DNA from: Caballeronia sp. M1242
Lineage (GTDB): Bacteria > Pseudomonadota > Gammaproteobacteria > Burkholderiales > Burkholderiaceae
Assembly (NCBI RefSeq): GCF_017220215.1
Contig: NZ_CP071129.1
Span: 744,001 to 808,000 of the forward strand
DNA: 64,000 bases
Direction of reading: 5' to 3'
Shown: piece after piece, positions 47,159 through 56,463 of the stretch
Layout of the letters: the number at the start of each line of letters is the position of its first letter
Position numbering within the stretch: position 1 is the stretch's first letter
Program-made: the position numbers and the translations under genes
Notes under the pieces: generated by a model
The model's database searches: none
What the model saw: the letters and a program-made list of their open reading frames with translations, nothing else
What the model was told of the DNA's origin: nothing

Positions 47159-47196
47159 CGGGCGGCGGGCGGCCGTGCTGCGCCGCCTGCCGCCCG
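47159..47196 (-). other. Intercistronic GC hairpin in the sugar transporter operon
   Basis: A 15-bp stem with one G-T mismatch and an 8-nt loop (arms 47159-47173 and 47182-47196), located between the binding-protein stop (47213) and the first permease. There is no T-tract. Such hairpins commonly stabilise the upstream mRNA so that the binding protein is made in excess over membrane subunits. Confidence 0.6.
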
Positions 47197-47212
47197 TCAC
47201 GCTGCTACGTCC

Positions 47213-48466
47213 TTACTTCGTCTTCGCGGCGTTCGCGAGCGCCTGAACCGCGCTCTTCGAATCCTGCGACGAATTCATGAACTTCGTCACGACGTCGGTC
47301 ATGGCGCCCGCGACAGCGTCGCCCTGAGCCATGCCGTGCGCGAGCGACGGAACATAGCCGCCCGACTTGATCGCCGTCTGTTCATCAGCGTAGGACTTCT
47401 TCGCGCAGTCGTCGAACTTGTCCATCTTCACGCCGAGACGCACCGGGATCGAGCCCTTGTTCAGGCTGAACTGCTCCTGGAACTCCGGCGACATGATGGT
47501 CTTCGCGAGCGCAAGCTGGCCCGGCGTAGCCGCCTTCTGGCCCTTCTGCTGGAAGAACACGAACGAGTCGACGTTGAAGGTGTAGGCCTTCTCCGTGCCC
47601 GGCACGGCGGCGCAGATGTAGTCCGTGCCGGCCTTCTTGTTCGCGCCGGCGAATTCGCCCTTCGCCCAGTCGCCCATGAACTGCATGCCGGCCTTGCCGT
47701 TGATGACCATGGCGGTGGCGAGGTTCCAGTCGCGGCCGGTGCGGCCGCTATCGAAGTAGCCCTGGATCTTGCGGACGGTGTCGAACACCGAAACCATCTT
47801 GTCGGAGGTCAGCGTCTTCTGGTCCAGATCGACGATGGCCTTCTTGTAGAAGTCCGCGCCCTGCGACAGCACGACGTCTTCCCACAGCGTCAGGTCTTGC
47901 CACGGCTGGCCGCCCATCGCGATCGGCATGATGCCCGCGGCCTTCATCTTGTCGGCCACCTGGAAGAACTCGGCCCAGGTCGTCGGCACTTTGCCGCCTG
48001 CCTTGTCGAGCGCTGCTTTGTTGATATACAGCCAGTTCACGCGGTGCACCGAGAACGGCGCGGCGACGTAGTGGCCGTCAGCGTGGATGATCTTGTCGAT
48101 TTCCGGCGGCAGGTTCTTCTTCCAGTCGCCGGCAACCGAGTCGATCGGCACCAGCACGCCTTGCTCCGACCATTCCTGGATCAGCGGACCCTTGATCTGA
48201 GCCGCCGACGGCGCGTTGCCCGAGATCACCTGGGTCTTCAGCGCGGTCATCGCAGCCGCGCCTGCGCCGCCCGCGACCGCGAAGTCCTTCCACTGATAGC
48301 CCTGCTTGGTCATGTCGTCCTTGAGCACGCCGACCGCTTTCGATTCGCCGCCCGAGGTCCACCAGTGCAGCACGGAAACAGCCTCGGCAGCCTGCACCGC
48401 CGACGCCGTCGCGCCGCACAGAAGACCTGCGGCGCACAGCGCGCCCATGAGCTTACGGACTTTCAT
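47213..48466 (-). CDS. Sugar ABC transporter substrate-binding protein (glucose/mannose type, GtsA-like)
   Basis: A 417 aa periplasmic binding protein with signal peptide KVRKLMGALCAAGLLC and cleavage after VQA near residue 26. The mature chain starts AEAVSVLHWWTSGGESKAV, the WWTSGGE motif being typical of glucose/mannose-binding family 1 proteins. It is first in the transporter operon and divergent from zwf, with about 600 bp between the two starts. Confidence 0.9.
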   Translation of the reverse strand: MKVRKLMGALCAAGLLCGATASAVQAAEAVSVLHWWTSGGESKAVGVLKDDMTKQGYQWKDFAVAGGAGAAAMTALKTQVISGNAPSAAQIKGPLIQEWSEQGVLVPIDSVAGDWKKNLPPEIDKIIHADGHYVAAPFSVHRVNWLYINKAALDKAGGKVPTTWAEFFQVADKMKAAGIMPIAMGGQPWQDLTLWEDVVLSQGADFYKKAIVDLDQKTLTSDKMVSVFDTVRKIQGYFDSGRTGRDWNLATAMVINGKAGMQFMGDWAKGEFAGANKKAGTDYICAAVPGTEKAYTFNVDSFVFFQQKGQKAATPGQLALAKTIMSPEFQEQFSLNKGSIPVRLGVKMDKFDDCAKKSYADEQTAIKSGGYVPSLAHGMAQGDAVAGAMTDVVTKFMNSSQDSKSAVQALANAAKTK

Positions 48467-48961
48467 TGTTTATCTCCTCCAGCACCTGAACAAGTAACGA
48501 GTGGCCCCTGATGTCGCCAGGAAGCGTTGAAAAAACGGTGGTTACACAACGGCAATGCTTGGGTGGCCGGGACTCGGGTGTCGGGGGGTCGGCGGAGAAG
48601 CGCGCCACGCGGGCGATGCATGCGCGCGTGCGAAGCCGGCAGTCCGATATCCGATAGTCGGCCGCTCGGCTCTCAAGAGATGAGTAGGTCAGATCGCAAC
48701 GACTGTCTCCTCTGCGAGCCGATGGCGTCATGCCTGTGCCGGCCCATGCTAGTGATTGCTTTTGATTTTTACCCGCGCACACGAGCCGCGATTGCAACGC
48801 GAAACGAGAGGGCGCAGGCGCGAGGCGGTACACGTGTGAAACGCAGCCGGTGCATGGAAGCAGCGATTTCCGGTCTTCGCTAACATGAGTACGCGGTCGC
48901 CTTAGGGAAAACACTCAGCTTCTGATTGACAAGCCATTTTTTTCCCGGGTGACATTTCCTC

Positions 48962-48989
48962 TTGATTTGGATTGTAGTTAAACTACAAT
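48962..48989 (+). promoter_or_regulatory. zwf promoter with HexR-like operator over the -10
   Basis: A perfect inverted repeat attgtagtt-a-aactacaat (48971-48989) matches the known HexR recognition form TGTArTTwAAyTACA. It covers the spacer and -10 of a promoter TTGATT-16 bp-TACAAT (48962-48967, 48984-48989), so binding would block transcription of zwf-pgl-glk/hexR. HexR is encoded in the same operon, predicting autoregulation lifted by KDPG. The wider 48467-48961 spacer must also hold the transporter promoter, which I could not place. Confidence 0.75.
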
Positions 48990-49070
48990 TCAGTGTCAAA
49001 AAAAATTTTGTCGAACTACGGTACCCTTTCGTTCGACGTCCCACCGACTTCACAGGCGGCCTCAAAACCC

Positions 49071-50531
49071 ATGCAAAGCGACTCGAATTTCATCTTCGTG
49101 CTCTTCGGCGGGACCGGCGACTTGTCGATGCGCAAGATTCTTCCGGCGCTGTTCGAAGCGCACCGGGCGGGCATGCTGGCCGCGTCGGGCAAGATCGTCG
49201 CGGTGGCGCGCGGCGCGCAGGCTCCCGGCGAATACCTCGCGTGGGTCGAGGAACACGTGAAGCCGCACGTGTCGAAGAAGGGCCTCGACGAGACCGCGTG
49301 GCGCAGCTTTCTTGAGCGCATCGAATACGTGCAGCTCGACCTGGGCCGCGCGGAAGACTTCGTGGTGCTGCGCGACGCGCTCGCCAAATACGACGGCACG
49401 CGCGTCTTTTATCTCGCGACCGGGCCGTCGCTCTTCGTGCCCATCTGCCGCGCGCTGTCGGAAGTCGGCCTGAACCAGAACGCGCGCATCGTGCTGGAAA
49501 AGCCGCTCGGCTATGACCTGAAGTCGTCCAACGCCATCAACGACGCGGTCGGCGAGATCTTTCAGGAAGAGCAGATCTACCGGATCGACCATTATCTCGG
49601 CAAGGAGCCGGTGCAGAACCTCCTCGCGCTGCGCTTCGGCAATGCGCTCTTCGAGCCGCTGTGGCGGCGCGAATGGGTCGAGAGCATCCAGATCACCATC
49701 GCGGAAGAGCTCGGCGTGGAAGCGCGCGGCGACTTCTACGACAACACCGGCGCGTTGCGCGACATGGTGCAGAACCACTTGCTGCAACTGCTTTCCATCG
49801 TGACGATGGAGCCGCCGCATTCGATGGATTCCGACTCCGTGCGCGACGAAAAGCTGCGCGTGCTGCGCGCGCTGAAGCCAATCGAGGAGCGCGACATCAG
49901 CCGCGTCGCCGTGCGCGGGCAGTATCACGCGGGCGTGATTCGCGGCGCATCGGTGCCGGCCTACGCGACGGAAGCCGGCGTGCGCCCCGACAGCAACACG
50001 GAAACCTTCGTCGCGCTGAAAGTCGAGATCGAAAACTGGCGCTGGGCCGGCGTGCCGTTCTTCCTGCGCACTGGCAAGCGCCTCGCGGACCGCGTCGCGG
50101 AGATCGTCGTGAATTTCCGGCCCGTGCCGCATTCGGCGCTCGGCGCGAATGCGCTGCGCGCGGGCGCGAACCGGCTCGTGATCCGCTTGCAGCCGAACGA
50201 GACGATTCGCCTCTACTGCCTCGCGAAGCAGCCGGGCGAGGGCATGAATCTCGCAAGCGTCCATCTGGACCTCGCGTTCGACCAGTTCTTCAAGGAAGGG
50301 CAGATGGAGGCGTACCAGCGGCTGTTGCTGGACGTGATCCACGGGCGGCTCGCGCTCTTCGTGCGTCGCGACGAGCAGGAAGCCGCGTGGCGCTGGGTCG
50401 AGCCGATTCTGAACGCGTGGGCATCGTCGACGAACAAGCCCAAGCCGTACGCGGCGGGCACGTGGGGGCCGGCGGCGTCGAGCGCGATGCTCGCGCAGCA
50501 TGGCACGTGCTGGCTGGAAGAAGAGAATTGA
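49071..50531 (+). CDS. zwf: Glucose-6-phosphate dehydrogenase
   Basis: A 486 aa enzyme oxidising glucose-6-phosphate to 6-phosphogluconolactone, entry to the Entner-Doudoroff pathway. NADP-binding FVLFGGTGDLSMRKILPALF, EKPLGYDL and the catalytic RIDHYLGKE are intact. The frame opens at a GTG at 48993, but that codon abuts the operator and predicted -10, so the ATG at 49071 is chosen; it gives the usual family N-terminus. First gene of the zwf-pgl-glk/hexR operon. Confidence 0.95.
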   Translation: MQSDSNFIFVLFGGTGDLSMRKILPALFEAHRAGMLAASGKIVAVARGAQAPGEYLAWVEEHVKPHVSKKGLDETAWRSFLERIEYVQLDLGRAEDFVVLRDALAKYDGTRVFYLATGPSLFVPICRALSEVGLNQNARIVLEKPLGYDLKSSNAINDAVGEIFQEEQIYRIDHYLGKEPVQNLLALRFGNALFEPLWRREWVESIQITIAEELGVEARGDFYDNTGALRDMVQNHLLQLLSIVTMEPPHSMDSDSVRDEKLRVLRALKPIEERDISRVAVRGQYHAGVIRGASVPAYATEAGVRPDSNTETFVALKVEIENWRWAGVPFFLRTGKRLADRVAEIVVNFRPVPHSALGANALRAGANRLVIRLQPNETIRLYCLAKQPGEGMNLASVHLDLAFDQFFKEGQMEAYQRLLLDVIHGRLALFVRRDEQEAAWRWVEPILNAWASSTNKPKPYAAGTWGPAASSAMLAQHGTCWLEEEN

Positions 50532-50664
50532 GGGCGTCGCGCTGACGGCTCCATTCAGAGAGACGCCGCGCGCGACGCCAGCACATAAGACCGCTTCGCG
50601 GGCCGTTCGCGGCTTCGCGGCATAAGGCGGGTCGATAAACCAAGACAAGCAGGATGGAGGAGCA

Positions 50665-51387
50665 GTGATCGAGCTTCGCACTTTCGACGACCCGCGCGCC
50701 CACTCGGACGCGCTGGCGAAGGCCGTCAGCGACGCGCTTGCCGCGTCGCTCGCGGCCAGAGGCGCCGCATCGGCCGATGCCAGCGCAGCCGCATCAGGAC
50801 AGTCCGCTCATGCCACGCTCGCCGTGTCCGGCGGCACGAGCCCGCGTCCGTTCTTGCAGACGCTCTCGCACGAGCCGCTCGCGTGGGCGCACATCGACGT
50901 GACGCTCGTCGACGACCGCTGGGTGCCTGAAACCGATTCCGCGAGCAACGCGCGCCTCGTGCGCGAGACGCTGCTGCAAGACGCGGGCGCGGCCGCCTAC
51001 TTCCTGCCGCTTGTCGATACGTCCGCCACGCTCGACGCGCACGTCGCCGCGCTCAACGCCGACGCGCGCCGCCGTCTGCCGGATGTCGCCGTGCTCGGCA
51101 TGGGCGAGGACGGCCACACCGCGTCCATCTTCGCGGACGCGCCCGAATGGGACTTCGCCATTTCCACGCAGGACCGCTTCGTCGCCGTGCATCCGGGCAG
51201 CGCGCCGCACGCGCGGGTAAGCCTGTCGATGTCCGCGCTCAAGCAGGTGAAGCAGCTTTTCCTCTTCATCTCCGGCCAGAAGAAACTGGACGTGCTGAAC
51301 GCGGCGCTCGCCGCGCGCCAAAAGAATGCCATCTCGACCCTGGCCAACGATGAAGGAGTGAAGCTCGATGTCTACTGGTGTGCATAA
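50665..51387 (+). CDS. pgl: 6-phosphogluconolactonase
   Basis: A 240 aa enzyme hydrolysing 6-phosphogluconolactone. [30 protein letters not shown] and [18 protein letters not shown] are the family blocks. GTG start with an excellent ribosome site (GGAGGAGCA). It lies 133 bp after zwf and overlaps the next gene by 20 bp. Confidence 0.94.
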   Translation: MIELRTFDDPRAHSDALAKAVSDALAASLAARGAASADASAAASGQSAHATLAVSGGTSPRPFLQTLSHEPLAWAHIDVTLVDDRWVPETDSASNARLVRETLLQDAGAAAYFLPLVDTSATLDAHVAALNADARRRLPDVAVLGMGEDGHTASIFADAPEWDFAISTQDRFVAVHPGSAPHARVSLSMSALKQVKQLFLFISGQKKLDVLNAALAARQKNAISTLANDEGVKLDVYWCA

Positions 51388-53284
51388 GGCCGCTCCGGCG
51401 GCGAGCCACGCCGATGGACCGAGGCTGCTCGCCGACATCGGCGGCACCAACGCGCGCTTCGCGCTGGAGACGGCGCCCGGCGAAATCGGGCAGATTCGCG
51501 TGTATCCGGGCGCCGATTACCCCGGCATCGCCGAAGTCATGCAGCAGTATCTGAAGGACACGAAAGTCGGCCGCGTCAATCACGCGGCGATCGCGATCGC
51601 CAATCCGGTGGACGGCGATCACGTGAAGATGACGAATCACGACTGGAGCTTCTCGATCGAAGCGACGCGCCGCGCGCTCGGCTTCGACACACTGCTCGTC
51701 GTCAACGACTTCACCGCGCTCGCGATGGCGCTGCCCGGTCTCACCGATGCGCAGCGCGTGCAGGTGGGCGGCGGCGCGCGCCGGCAGAACAGCGTGATCG
51801 GCCTTCTGGGTCCGGGTACGGGCCTGGGCGTGTCGGGTCTGATTCCCGCGGATGATCGCTGGATCGCGCTCGGCAGCGAAGGCGGCCACGCGACCTTCTC
51901 GCCGTTCGATGAAAGCGAAGACCTCGTCACGCGCTATGCGCGCCGCAAGTTTCCACACGTGTCGTTCGAGCGCGTGTGCGCGGGGCAGGGGCTGGAGTTG
52001 ATCTACCGGGCGTTCGCGGAGCGCGACAACGTCGCGGTGGCCGACACCTTCACCGCCGCCGACGTCACCACGCGCGCGCATCAAGGCGAGGCGCTCGCGC
52101 TCGAAACGGTGAACTGCTTCTGCGCGATCCTCGGCACGTTCGCCGGCAACATCGCGGTGACGCTCGGCGCGCTGGGCGGCATTTATATCGGCGGCGGCAT
52201 CGTGCTGAAGCTGGGCGAGCTCTTCCACAAGTCGCCGTTTCGCGAGCGGTTCGAATCGAAAGGGCGCTTCCAGCAGTATTTGTCCGGCATTCCGACTTAC
52301 GTCATCACCGCGGAATATCCGGCGTTCCTCGGCGTCTCCGCGATTCTTGCCGAGCAGTTGTCGAATCGCGCGAACAGCGGATCGTCGGCGGTGTTCGAGC
52401 GCATTCGCCAGATGCGCGATGCGCTCACGCCCGCCGAGCGGCGCGTGGCCGATCTCGCGCTGAATCATCCGCGCTCGATCATCAACGATCCGATCATCGA
52501 CATCGCGCGCAAGGCCGACGTGAGCCAGCCGACGGTGATTCGCTTTTGCCGCTCGCTGGGCTGTCAGGGCCTCTCCGACTTCAAGCTGAAGCTCGCGACG
52601 GGTCTCACCGGCACGATTCCGGTGAGCCACAGCCAGGTGCATCTCGGCGATACGGCCACCGACTTCGGCGCGAAGGTGCTGGACAACACCGTGTCGGCCA
52701 TCCTTCAGCTGCGCGAGCATCTGAACTTCGAGAACGTCGAGCGCGCGATTGACATTCTGAACGGCGCGCGGCGCATCGAGTTCTATGGCTTAGGGAATTC
52801 GAACATCGTCGCGCAGGACGCGCACTATAAGTTCTTCCGCTTCGGCATCCCGACGATTGCCTACGGCGATCTCTATATGCAGGCGGCGTCGGCGGCGCTG
52901 CTCGGCAAGGGCGATGTGATCGTGGCCGTGTCGAAGTCCGGGCGCGCGCCGGAGTTGCTGCGCGTGCTGGAAGTGGCGATGCAGCAGGGTGCGACGGTTA
53001 TCGCGATCACGTCGAGCAACACGCCGCTCGCCAAGCGCGCGACGGTGGCGCTGGAGACGGATCACATCGAGATTCGCGAGTCGCAGTTGTCGATGATCTC
53101 GCGCATTCTGCATCTCGTGATCATCGACATTCTCGCGGTCGGCGTGGCCATTCGCCGCGCGGCGCCGCAGCCGGGTGCGAAGATCAGCGAGACGGTCGCG
53201 CAAGCGCGCGAGTCCAGCGACGACGAAGCCGCCGCCGTGCTCGACTGGCTGAGTCACGGTGCGTCGGGCATGGCGAAGGAATAA
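51368..53284 (+). CDS. glk: Bifunctional glucokinase / HexR transcriptional regulator
   Basis: A 638 aa fusion. Residues about 16-340 are a proteobacterial glucokinase: [15 protein letters not shown] binds ATP, NHDWSFS and VVNDFTALA contain the catalytic Asp, and [13 protein letters not shown] is conserved. Residues about 345-425 are an RpiR-type helix-turn-helix ([19 protein letters not shown]). Residues about 460-600 are a SIS domain ([26 protein letters not shown]) that would sense KDPG. Kinase and repressor of the same pathway in one chain; this fusion is known in Burkholderiales. It overlaps pgl by 20 bp. Confidence 0.94.
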   Translation: MSTGVHKAAPAASHADGPRLLADIGGTNARFALETAPGEIGQIRVYPGADYPGIAEVMQQYLKDTKVGRVNHAAIAIANPVDGDHVKMTNHDWSFSIEATRRALGFDTLLVVNDFTALAMALPGLTDAQRVQVGGGARRQNSVIGLLGPGTGLGVSGLIPADDRWIALGSEGGHATFSPFDESEDLVTRYARRKFPHVSFERVCAGQGLELIYRAFAERDNVAVADTFTAADVTTRAHQGEALALETVNCFCAILGTFAGNIAVTLGALGGIYIGGGIVLKLGELFHKSPFRERFESKGRFQQYLSGIPTYVITAEYPAFLGVSAILAEQLSNRANSGSSAVFERIRQMRDALTPAERRVADLALNHPRSIINDPIIDIARKADVSQPTVIRFCRSLGCQGLSDFKLKLATGLTGTIPVSHSQVHLGDTATDFGAKVLDNTVSAILQLREHLNFENVERAIDILNGARRIEFYGLGNSNIVAQDAHYKFFRFGIPTIAYGDLYMQAASAALLGKGDVIVAVSKSGRAPELLRVLEVAMQQGATVIAITSSNTPLAKRATVALETDHIEIRESQLSMISRILHLVIIDILAVGVAIRRAAPQPGAKISETVAQARESSDDEAAAVLDWLSHGASGMAKE

Positions 53285-53303
53285 CGCCCGAGCAGTTCGA
53301 ACG

Positions 53304-53337
53304 AAAAGGGCCGCCGATGTGAATCGGCGGCCCTTTT
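53304..53337 (+). terminator. Terminator of the zwf-pgl-glk/hexR operon
   Basis: Fifteen-bp perfect stem (aaaagggccgccgat / atcggcggccctttt) with a 4-nt loop, 20 bp after the stop codon. Confidence 0.85.
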
Positions 53338-53349
53338 CTCTGGCGGGCA

Positions 53350-53384
53350 AGAAAACGGCGCGGCTCCTTGCGGGAGCCGCGCCG
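53350..53384 (-). terminator. Terminator of the first porin gene
   Basis: Twelve-bp perfect stem cggcgcggctcc / ggagccgcgccg, followed on the - strand by TTTTCTTG, 22 bp past the porin stop. Confidence 0.82.
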
Positions 53385-53406
53385 CTTCGTGCATCAGACG
53401 CGCTGC

Positions 53407-54528
53407 TTAGAACGAGCGCTGAATGCCCGCGTACACGCCCGTCTGGCTGCGGCCGGGGAACGGATTGTCCGTCGACGCAGCGGTGCCGAAGCTGTTCGCG
53501 TTGAGGCCGTAGTTCGCCGTCTTGCTGTTCTGAACGGTGGCCACTTGCAGGTCGAACAACGTGCGCTTAGACAGGTTGTACGAGCCGCCGACGGTGTACA
53601 TGGTCGCGTTGCCTGCGCCGTTGTTGCCGTTGACGTGATAGACGGCGGCGGTCAGCGCCGCAGCCGGCGACGCCTGCCACGTCACGCCGCCCCATTCGTG
53701 GTCGAGCGTGGTCGGCTCGCCCGGCAACTGGCCGGTCATGCCCGAAGAACGAATCGCCTGATAACCGGCCTGAACCTTGAATTGGCCGAGGAACACGTTG
53801 GCCATCGCGGAGTATTCGCGCGAGTAGGCGTAGACGCCCTGAGTCGTGCCATAGCCGCCGCCGAGCTGACCGTTGGCCGGATTGCGGATCTCGTCGTACA
53901 TGCCGCGAACCTGCAGATACGGCGACGTGTACGTGACGTACGCGCCTGCTTCGCGGCCTTGCGGCGTCGTGCCGTTGCCGTTCCAGTTGGTCGCGTTCGA
54001 AAGCGCGTATTGGCCGTAGAAGTCGAAGCCCGCGAACTTCGGCGACTGGTACGAGATGTTGTTGCTCGATTGCGGCCAGTTGCGGCCACGCACCAGCGAC
54101 GCCGACGACCAGTTTGACTGGCCGAACGGATCGAAGTCCCACACGCCGTTGGACACGAACAGTTCGCGGCCGAGCAGCAGCGTACCGAAGTTGTTGTTGG
54201 CGATACCCACCGTCGCCCAGCGATTGAAGAGGCCGCCGCCGCCCGGGCCCTGGCCCGTCATGGTGTTGAAGCTGCCTTCCAGCTGGAACACGGCGCGATT
54301 GCCGCCGCCCAGATCTTCGGCGCCCTTCAGGCCCCAGAGGCTCGTGCCCCAGTCGCCGCTTTCGGCGCGGATGCGGCTCGCCGTGACGTTCTTCGCCGCC
54401 CCGGTCGGCACGCCGTTCATGTATTCGAGTCCCGCGTCGAGGCGGCCGTACAGCGTCACGCTGCTTTGGGCATGCGCCGCCGCGCCGAACGTCAGCAGCG
54501 CCGCCGCTGCAAGCAAAGCCTTCTTCAT
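53407..54528 (-). CDS. Outer-membrane porin, OpcP-like (copy 1)
   Basis: A 373 aa trimeric gram-negative porin. The signal peptide KKALLAAAALLTFGAAAHAQ is cleaved before SSVTLYGRLDAGLEYMN, and the chain ends in RSF, the C-terminal Phe needed for BAM recognition. GDWGTSLWGLKGAEDLGGG and GLFNRWATVGIANN are typical of the Burkholderia porin_4 family. Two ATGs are adjacent; the second has better spacing from GGAGGAG. It is a close paralog of the next gene and has its own terminator. Confidence 0.92.
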   Translation of the reverse strand: MKKALLAAAALLTFGAAAHAQSSVTLYGRLDAGLEYMNGVPTGAAKNVTASRIRAESGDWGTSLWGLKGAEDLGGGNRAVFQLEGSFNTMTGQGPGGGGLFNRWATVGIANNNFGTLLLGRELFVSNGVWDFDPFGQSNWSSASLVRGRNWPQSSNNISYQSPKFAGFDFYGQYALSNATNWNGNGTTPQGREAGAYVTYTSPYLQVRGMYDEIRNPANGQLGGGYGTTQGVYAYSREYSAMANVFLGQFKVQAGYQAIRSSGMTGQLPGEPTTLDHEWGGVTWQASPAAALTAAVYHVNGNNGAGNATMYTVGGSYNLSKRTLFDLQVATVQNSKTANYGLNANSFGTAASTDNPFPGRSQTGVYAGIQRSF

Positions 54529-54574
54529 CATCTCCTCCAGCTCCTGTCAAAAGTGGAACAACTGCCATCGGAAT

Positions 54575-54593
54575 TTTGAAGGAGAACTACATT
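54575..54593 (-). promoter_or_regulatory. HexR-like half-conserved site upstream of porin copy 1
   Basis: On the - strand AATGTAGTTCTCCTTCAAA agrees with the zwf operator at 13 of 19 positions; the GTAGTT half is exact. It lies about 47-65 bp upstream of the porin start. Function is inferred only from the match and the sugar-use context. Confidence 0.3.
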
Positions 54594-54676
54594 TTCGGAG
54601 GGTCGGCCTTGTACTTTTGATTCAATTTGACAAACGCGGCAACAAGCCGCCGCTTGCATGCGTCAGACGAGCCGCC

Positions 54677-54715
54677 AATAAAAAACGGTGCGACACCCTT
54701 TCGGGCACCGCACCG
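54677..54715 (-). terminator. Terminator of the second porin gene
   Basis: Stem cggtgcg / cgcaccg (54686-54692, 54709-54715) with an inner ccc/ggg pairing, then TTTTTTATT on the - strand. It separates the two porin units. Confidence 0.8.
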
Positions 54716-54777
54716 ATACGCGCCTCTCGCAGCAGCGTGAAAACCTTATAGAACTATTCTTGGTTCAGACTCGCAGC

Positions 54778-55932
54778 TTAGAACGAGTGCTGAATGCCCG
54801 CATAGACGCCCGTCTGGCTGTGGCCGGCGAACGGGTTGTCCGTCGCGGCAGCCGTGCCGAAGTTGTTGGCGTTCAGGCCGTAGTTGGCGCTCTTGCTGTT
54901 CTGCACCGTCGCGACCTGCAGGTCGAACAGGGTGCGCTTCGACAGGTTGTACGAGCCGCCGACCGTGTAGATGGTCGCGTTACCCGCGCCGTTGTTGCCG
55001 TTCACGTGGTAGACCGCGCCGATCAGTGCCGCCGCCGGCGTTGCTTGCCACGTCACGCCGCCCCATTCGTGGTCGAGCGTAGTCGGCTGGCCGGGCAACT
55101 GGCCCACCATGCCGGACGAACGGATCGCCTGGTAAGCGCCCTGAACCTTGAACTGGCCGAGGAACAGGTTGAACATCGCCGTGTATTCGCGCGAGTACGC
55201 GTAGACGCCGTTGCCGTTGTTCGTGCCGCCGTTGAGCGCGTTGTAGGCGCCGCCGAGCGTACCGTTGGCCGGGTTGCGGATCTCGTCGTACATGCCGCGA
55301 ATCTGGAAGAGCGGCGTGGTGTACGTGATGTACGCGCCACCTTCGCGGCCTTGCGGCGTCGTGCCGTTGCCGTTCCAGTTCGTTGCGTTGGACAGTGCGT
55401 ACTGGCCGTAGAAGTCGAAGCCTGCGAACTTCGGCGACTGGTACGAAATGTTGTTGCTCGATTGCGGCCAGTTGCGGCCACGCACCAGCGAAGCCGACGA
55501 CCAGTTCGACTGACCGAACGGATCGAAGTCCCACACGCCGTTAGCGATGAAGAGTTCGCGGCCCAACAGCAGCGTACCGAAGTTGTTGTTCGCGATACCG
55601 ACCGTCGCCCAACGATTGAAGAGGCCGCCGCCGCCCGGGCCTTGACCCGTCATGGTGTTGAAGCTGCCTTCCAACTGGAACACGGCGCGATAGCCGCCGC
55701 CCAGATCTTCGACGCCCTTCATGCCCCAGAGGCTCGTACCCCAGTCGCCGCTTTCCGCACGGAAGCGGTGCGACGAGCCGGTGGCCGCGCCGTTGGCGCC
55801 GACGCCGGTCGGCACGCCGTTCATGTACTCCAGTCCGGCGTCCAGGCGGCCATACAGCGTCACGCTGCTTTGAGCCTGAGCCACCGCGCTGAACGTCAGC
55901 AGTGCTGCTGCCGCGAGCAAAGCTTTCTTCAT
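54778..55932 (-). CDS. Outer-membrane porin, OpcP-like (copy 2)
   Basis: A 384 aa porin, nearly the same as copy 1 through most of its length. It differs by short insertions: GVGANGAATGSSH after NGVPTG, and NALNGGTNNGNG before VYAYSRE. Both fall in predicted surface loops. The signal peptide is KKALLAAAALLTFSAVAQAQ, and the end is HSF with terminal Phe. Again two adjacent ATGs follow GGAGGAG; the second is used here. The leader upstream differs from that of copy 1 apart from a GTAGTT motif. Confidence 0.92.
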   Translation of the reverse strand: MKKALLAAAALLTFSAVAQAQSSVTLYGRLDAGLEYMNGVPTGVGANGAATGSSHRFRAESGDWGTSLWGMKGVEDLGGGYRAVFQLEGSFNTMTGQGPGGGGLFNRWATVGIANNNFGTLLLGRELFIANGVWDFDPFGQSNWSSASLVRGRNWPQSSNNISYQSPKFAGFDFYGQYALSNATNWNGNGTTPQGREGGAYITYTTPLFQIRGMYDEIRNPANGTLGGAYNALNGGTNNGNGVYAYSREYTAMFNLFLGQFKVQGAYQAIRSSGMVGQLPGQPTTLDHEWGGVTWQATPAAALIGAVYHVNGNNGAGNATIYTVGGSYNLSKRTLFDLQVATVQNSKSANYGLNANNFGTAAATDNPFAGHSQTGVYAGIQHSF

Positions 55933-56116
55933 CATCTCCTCCAACCCTGTCAAGAAATAGAACCAAGTGCTGCCGTGTGCGGTTCGATGCGGGCGCATCC
56001 AACCGGAAATTGTTTTTCGAGGAACGACACACGCGTAACGACAGTGCTCGTGACGACTCGCGCGTCGTGGGCGCGAATCTGACGCCGGTCCGTCGACTGG
56101 CGTTTCCTCACTTTGT

Positions 56117-56135
56117 TTTGAAGTAAAACTACTTT
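56117..56135 (-). promoter_or_regulatory. HexR-like site upstream of porin copy 2
   Basis: On the - strand AAAGTAGTTTTACTTCAAA matches the zwf operator at 14 of 19 positions, including GTAGTTT and most of the second arm. It lies 185-203 bp upstream of the porin start in an AT-rich tract that also has a ttggta-N7-taccaa repeat (56150-56168). Function inferred. Confidence 0.4.
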
Positions 56136-56414
56136 TTGTGCACTTCGTTTTGGTACTTTAGTTACCAATTTAACAAATTACGTCACACTCGCCAAAGGAA
56201 TTTGACGCTCACGGATGCGGTGTGTCAAAAACGCAAAGCCATTGTGGCGTGGACGCGACCCAAAGCATGGGAAACGGCCCGCAAAGCCTTATGCAGCAAG
56301 GCTCCGCGCTTGGGAAAGTTTCGGGGTCAGGTTTGACGCCTATTGACGCGCGAACGTGTCGGCGCTAGGTGGCAGAAATGGGCTGGAAGGGCCGCCGGGC
56401 GGGGCGCGGCGGCG

Positions 56415-56446
56415 AAAAAAAAGCGCCTCGCGGGCGCTTTTTCTTT
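56415..56446. terminator. Terminator after the amino-acid ABC operon
   Basis: Stem with core gcgcc / ggcgc extended by A-T pairs, 5-nt loop, T-rich on both strands; 17 bp past the ATPase stop. The 55936-56414 stretch upstream holds porin regulatory DNA and no visible gene. Confidence 0.8.
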
Positions 56447-56463
56447 CCAAGAGTGTGCGGCAG

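Noticed and set aside
48993..49070. GTG-initiated 26-residue N-terminal extension of Zwf
   Set aside because: The GTG lies 4 bp after the HexR palindrome and predicted -10, so it would be at or before the transcription start. The ATG at 49071 gives the normal family N-terminus.
53356..53384. Second hairpin after glk/hexR as an extra + strand terminator
   Set aside because: On the + strand it is followed by GCTTCG, not a T-tract. The T-tract is on the - strand, so it is assigned to the porin gene.
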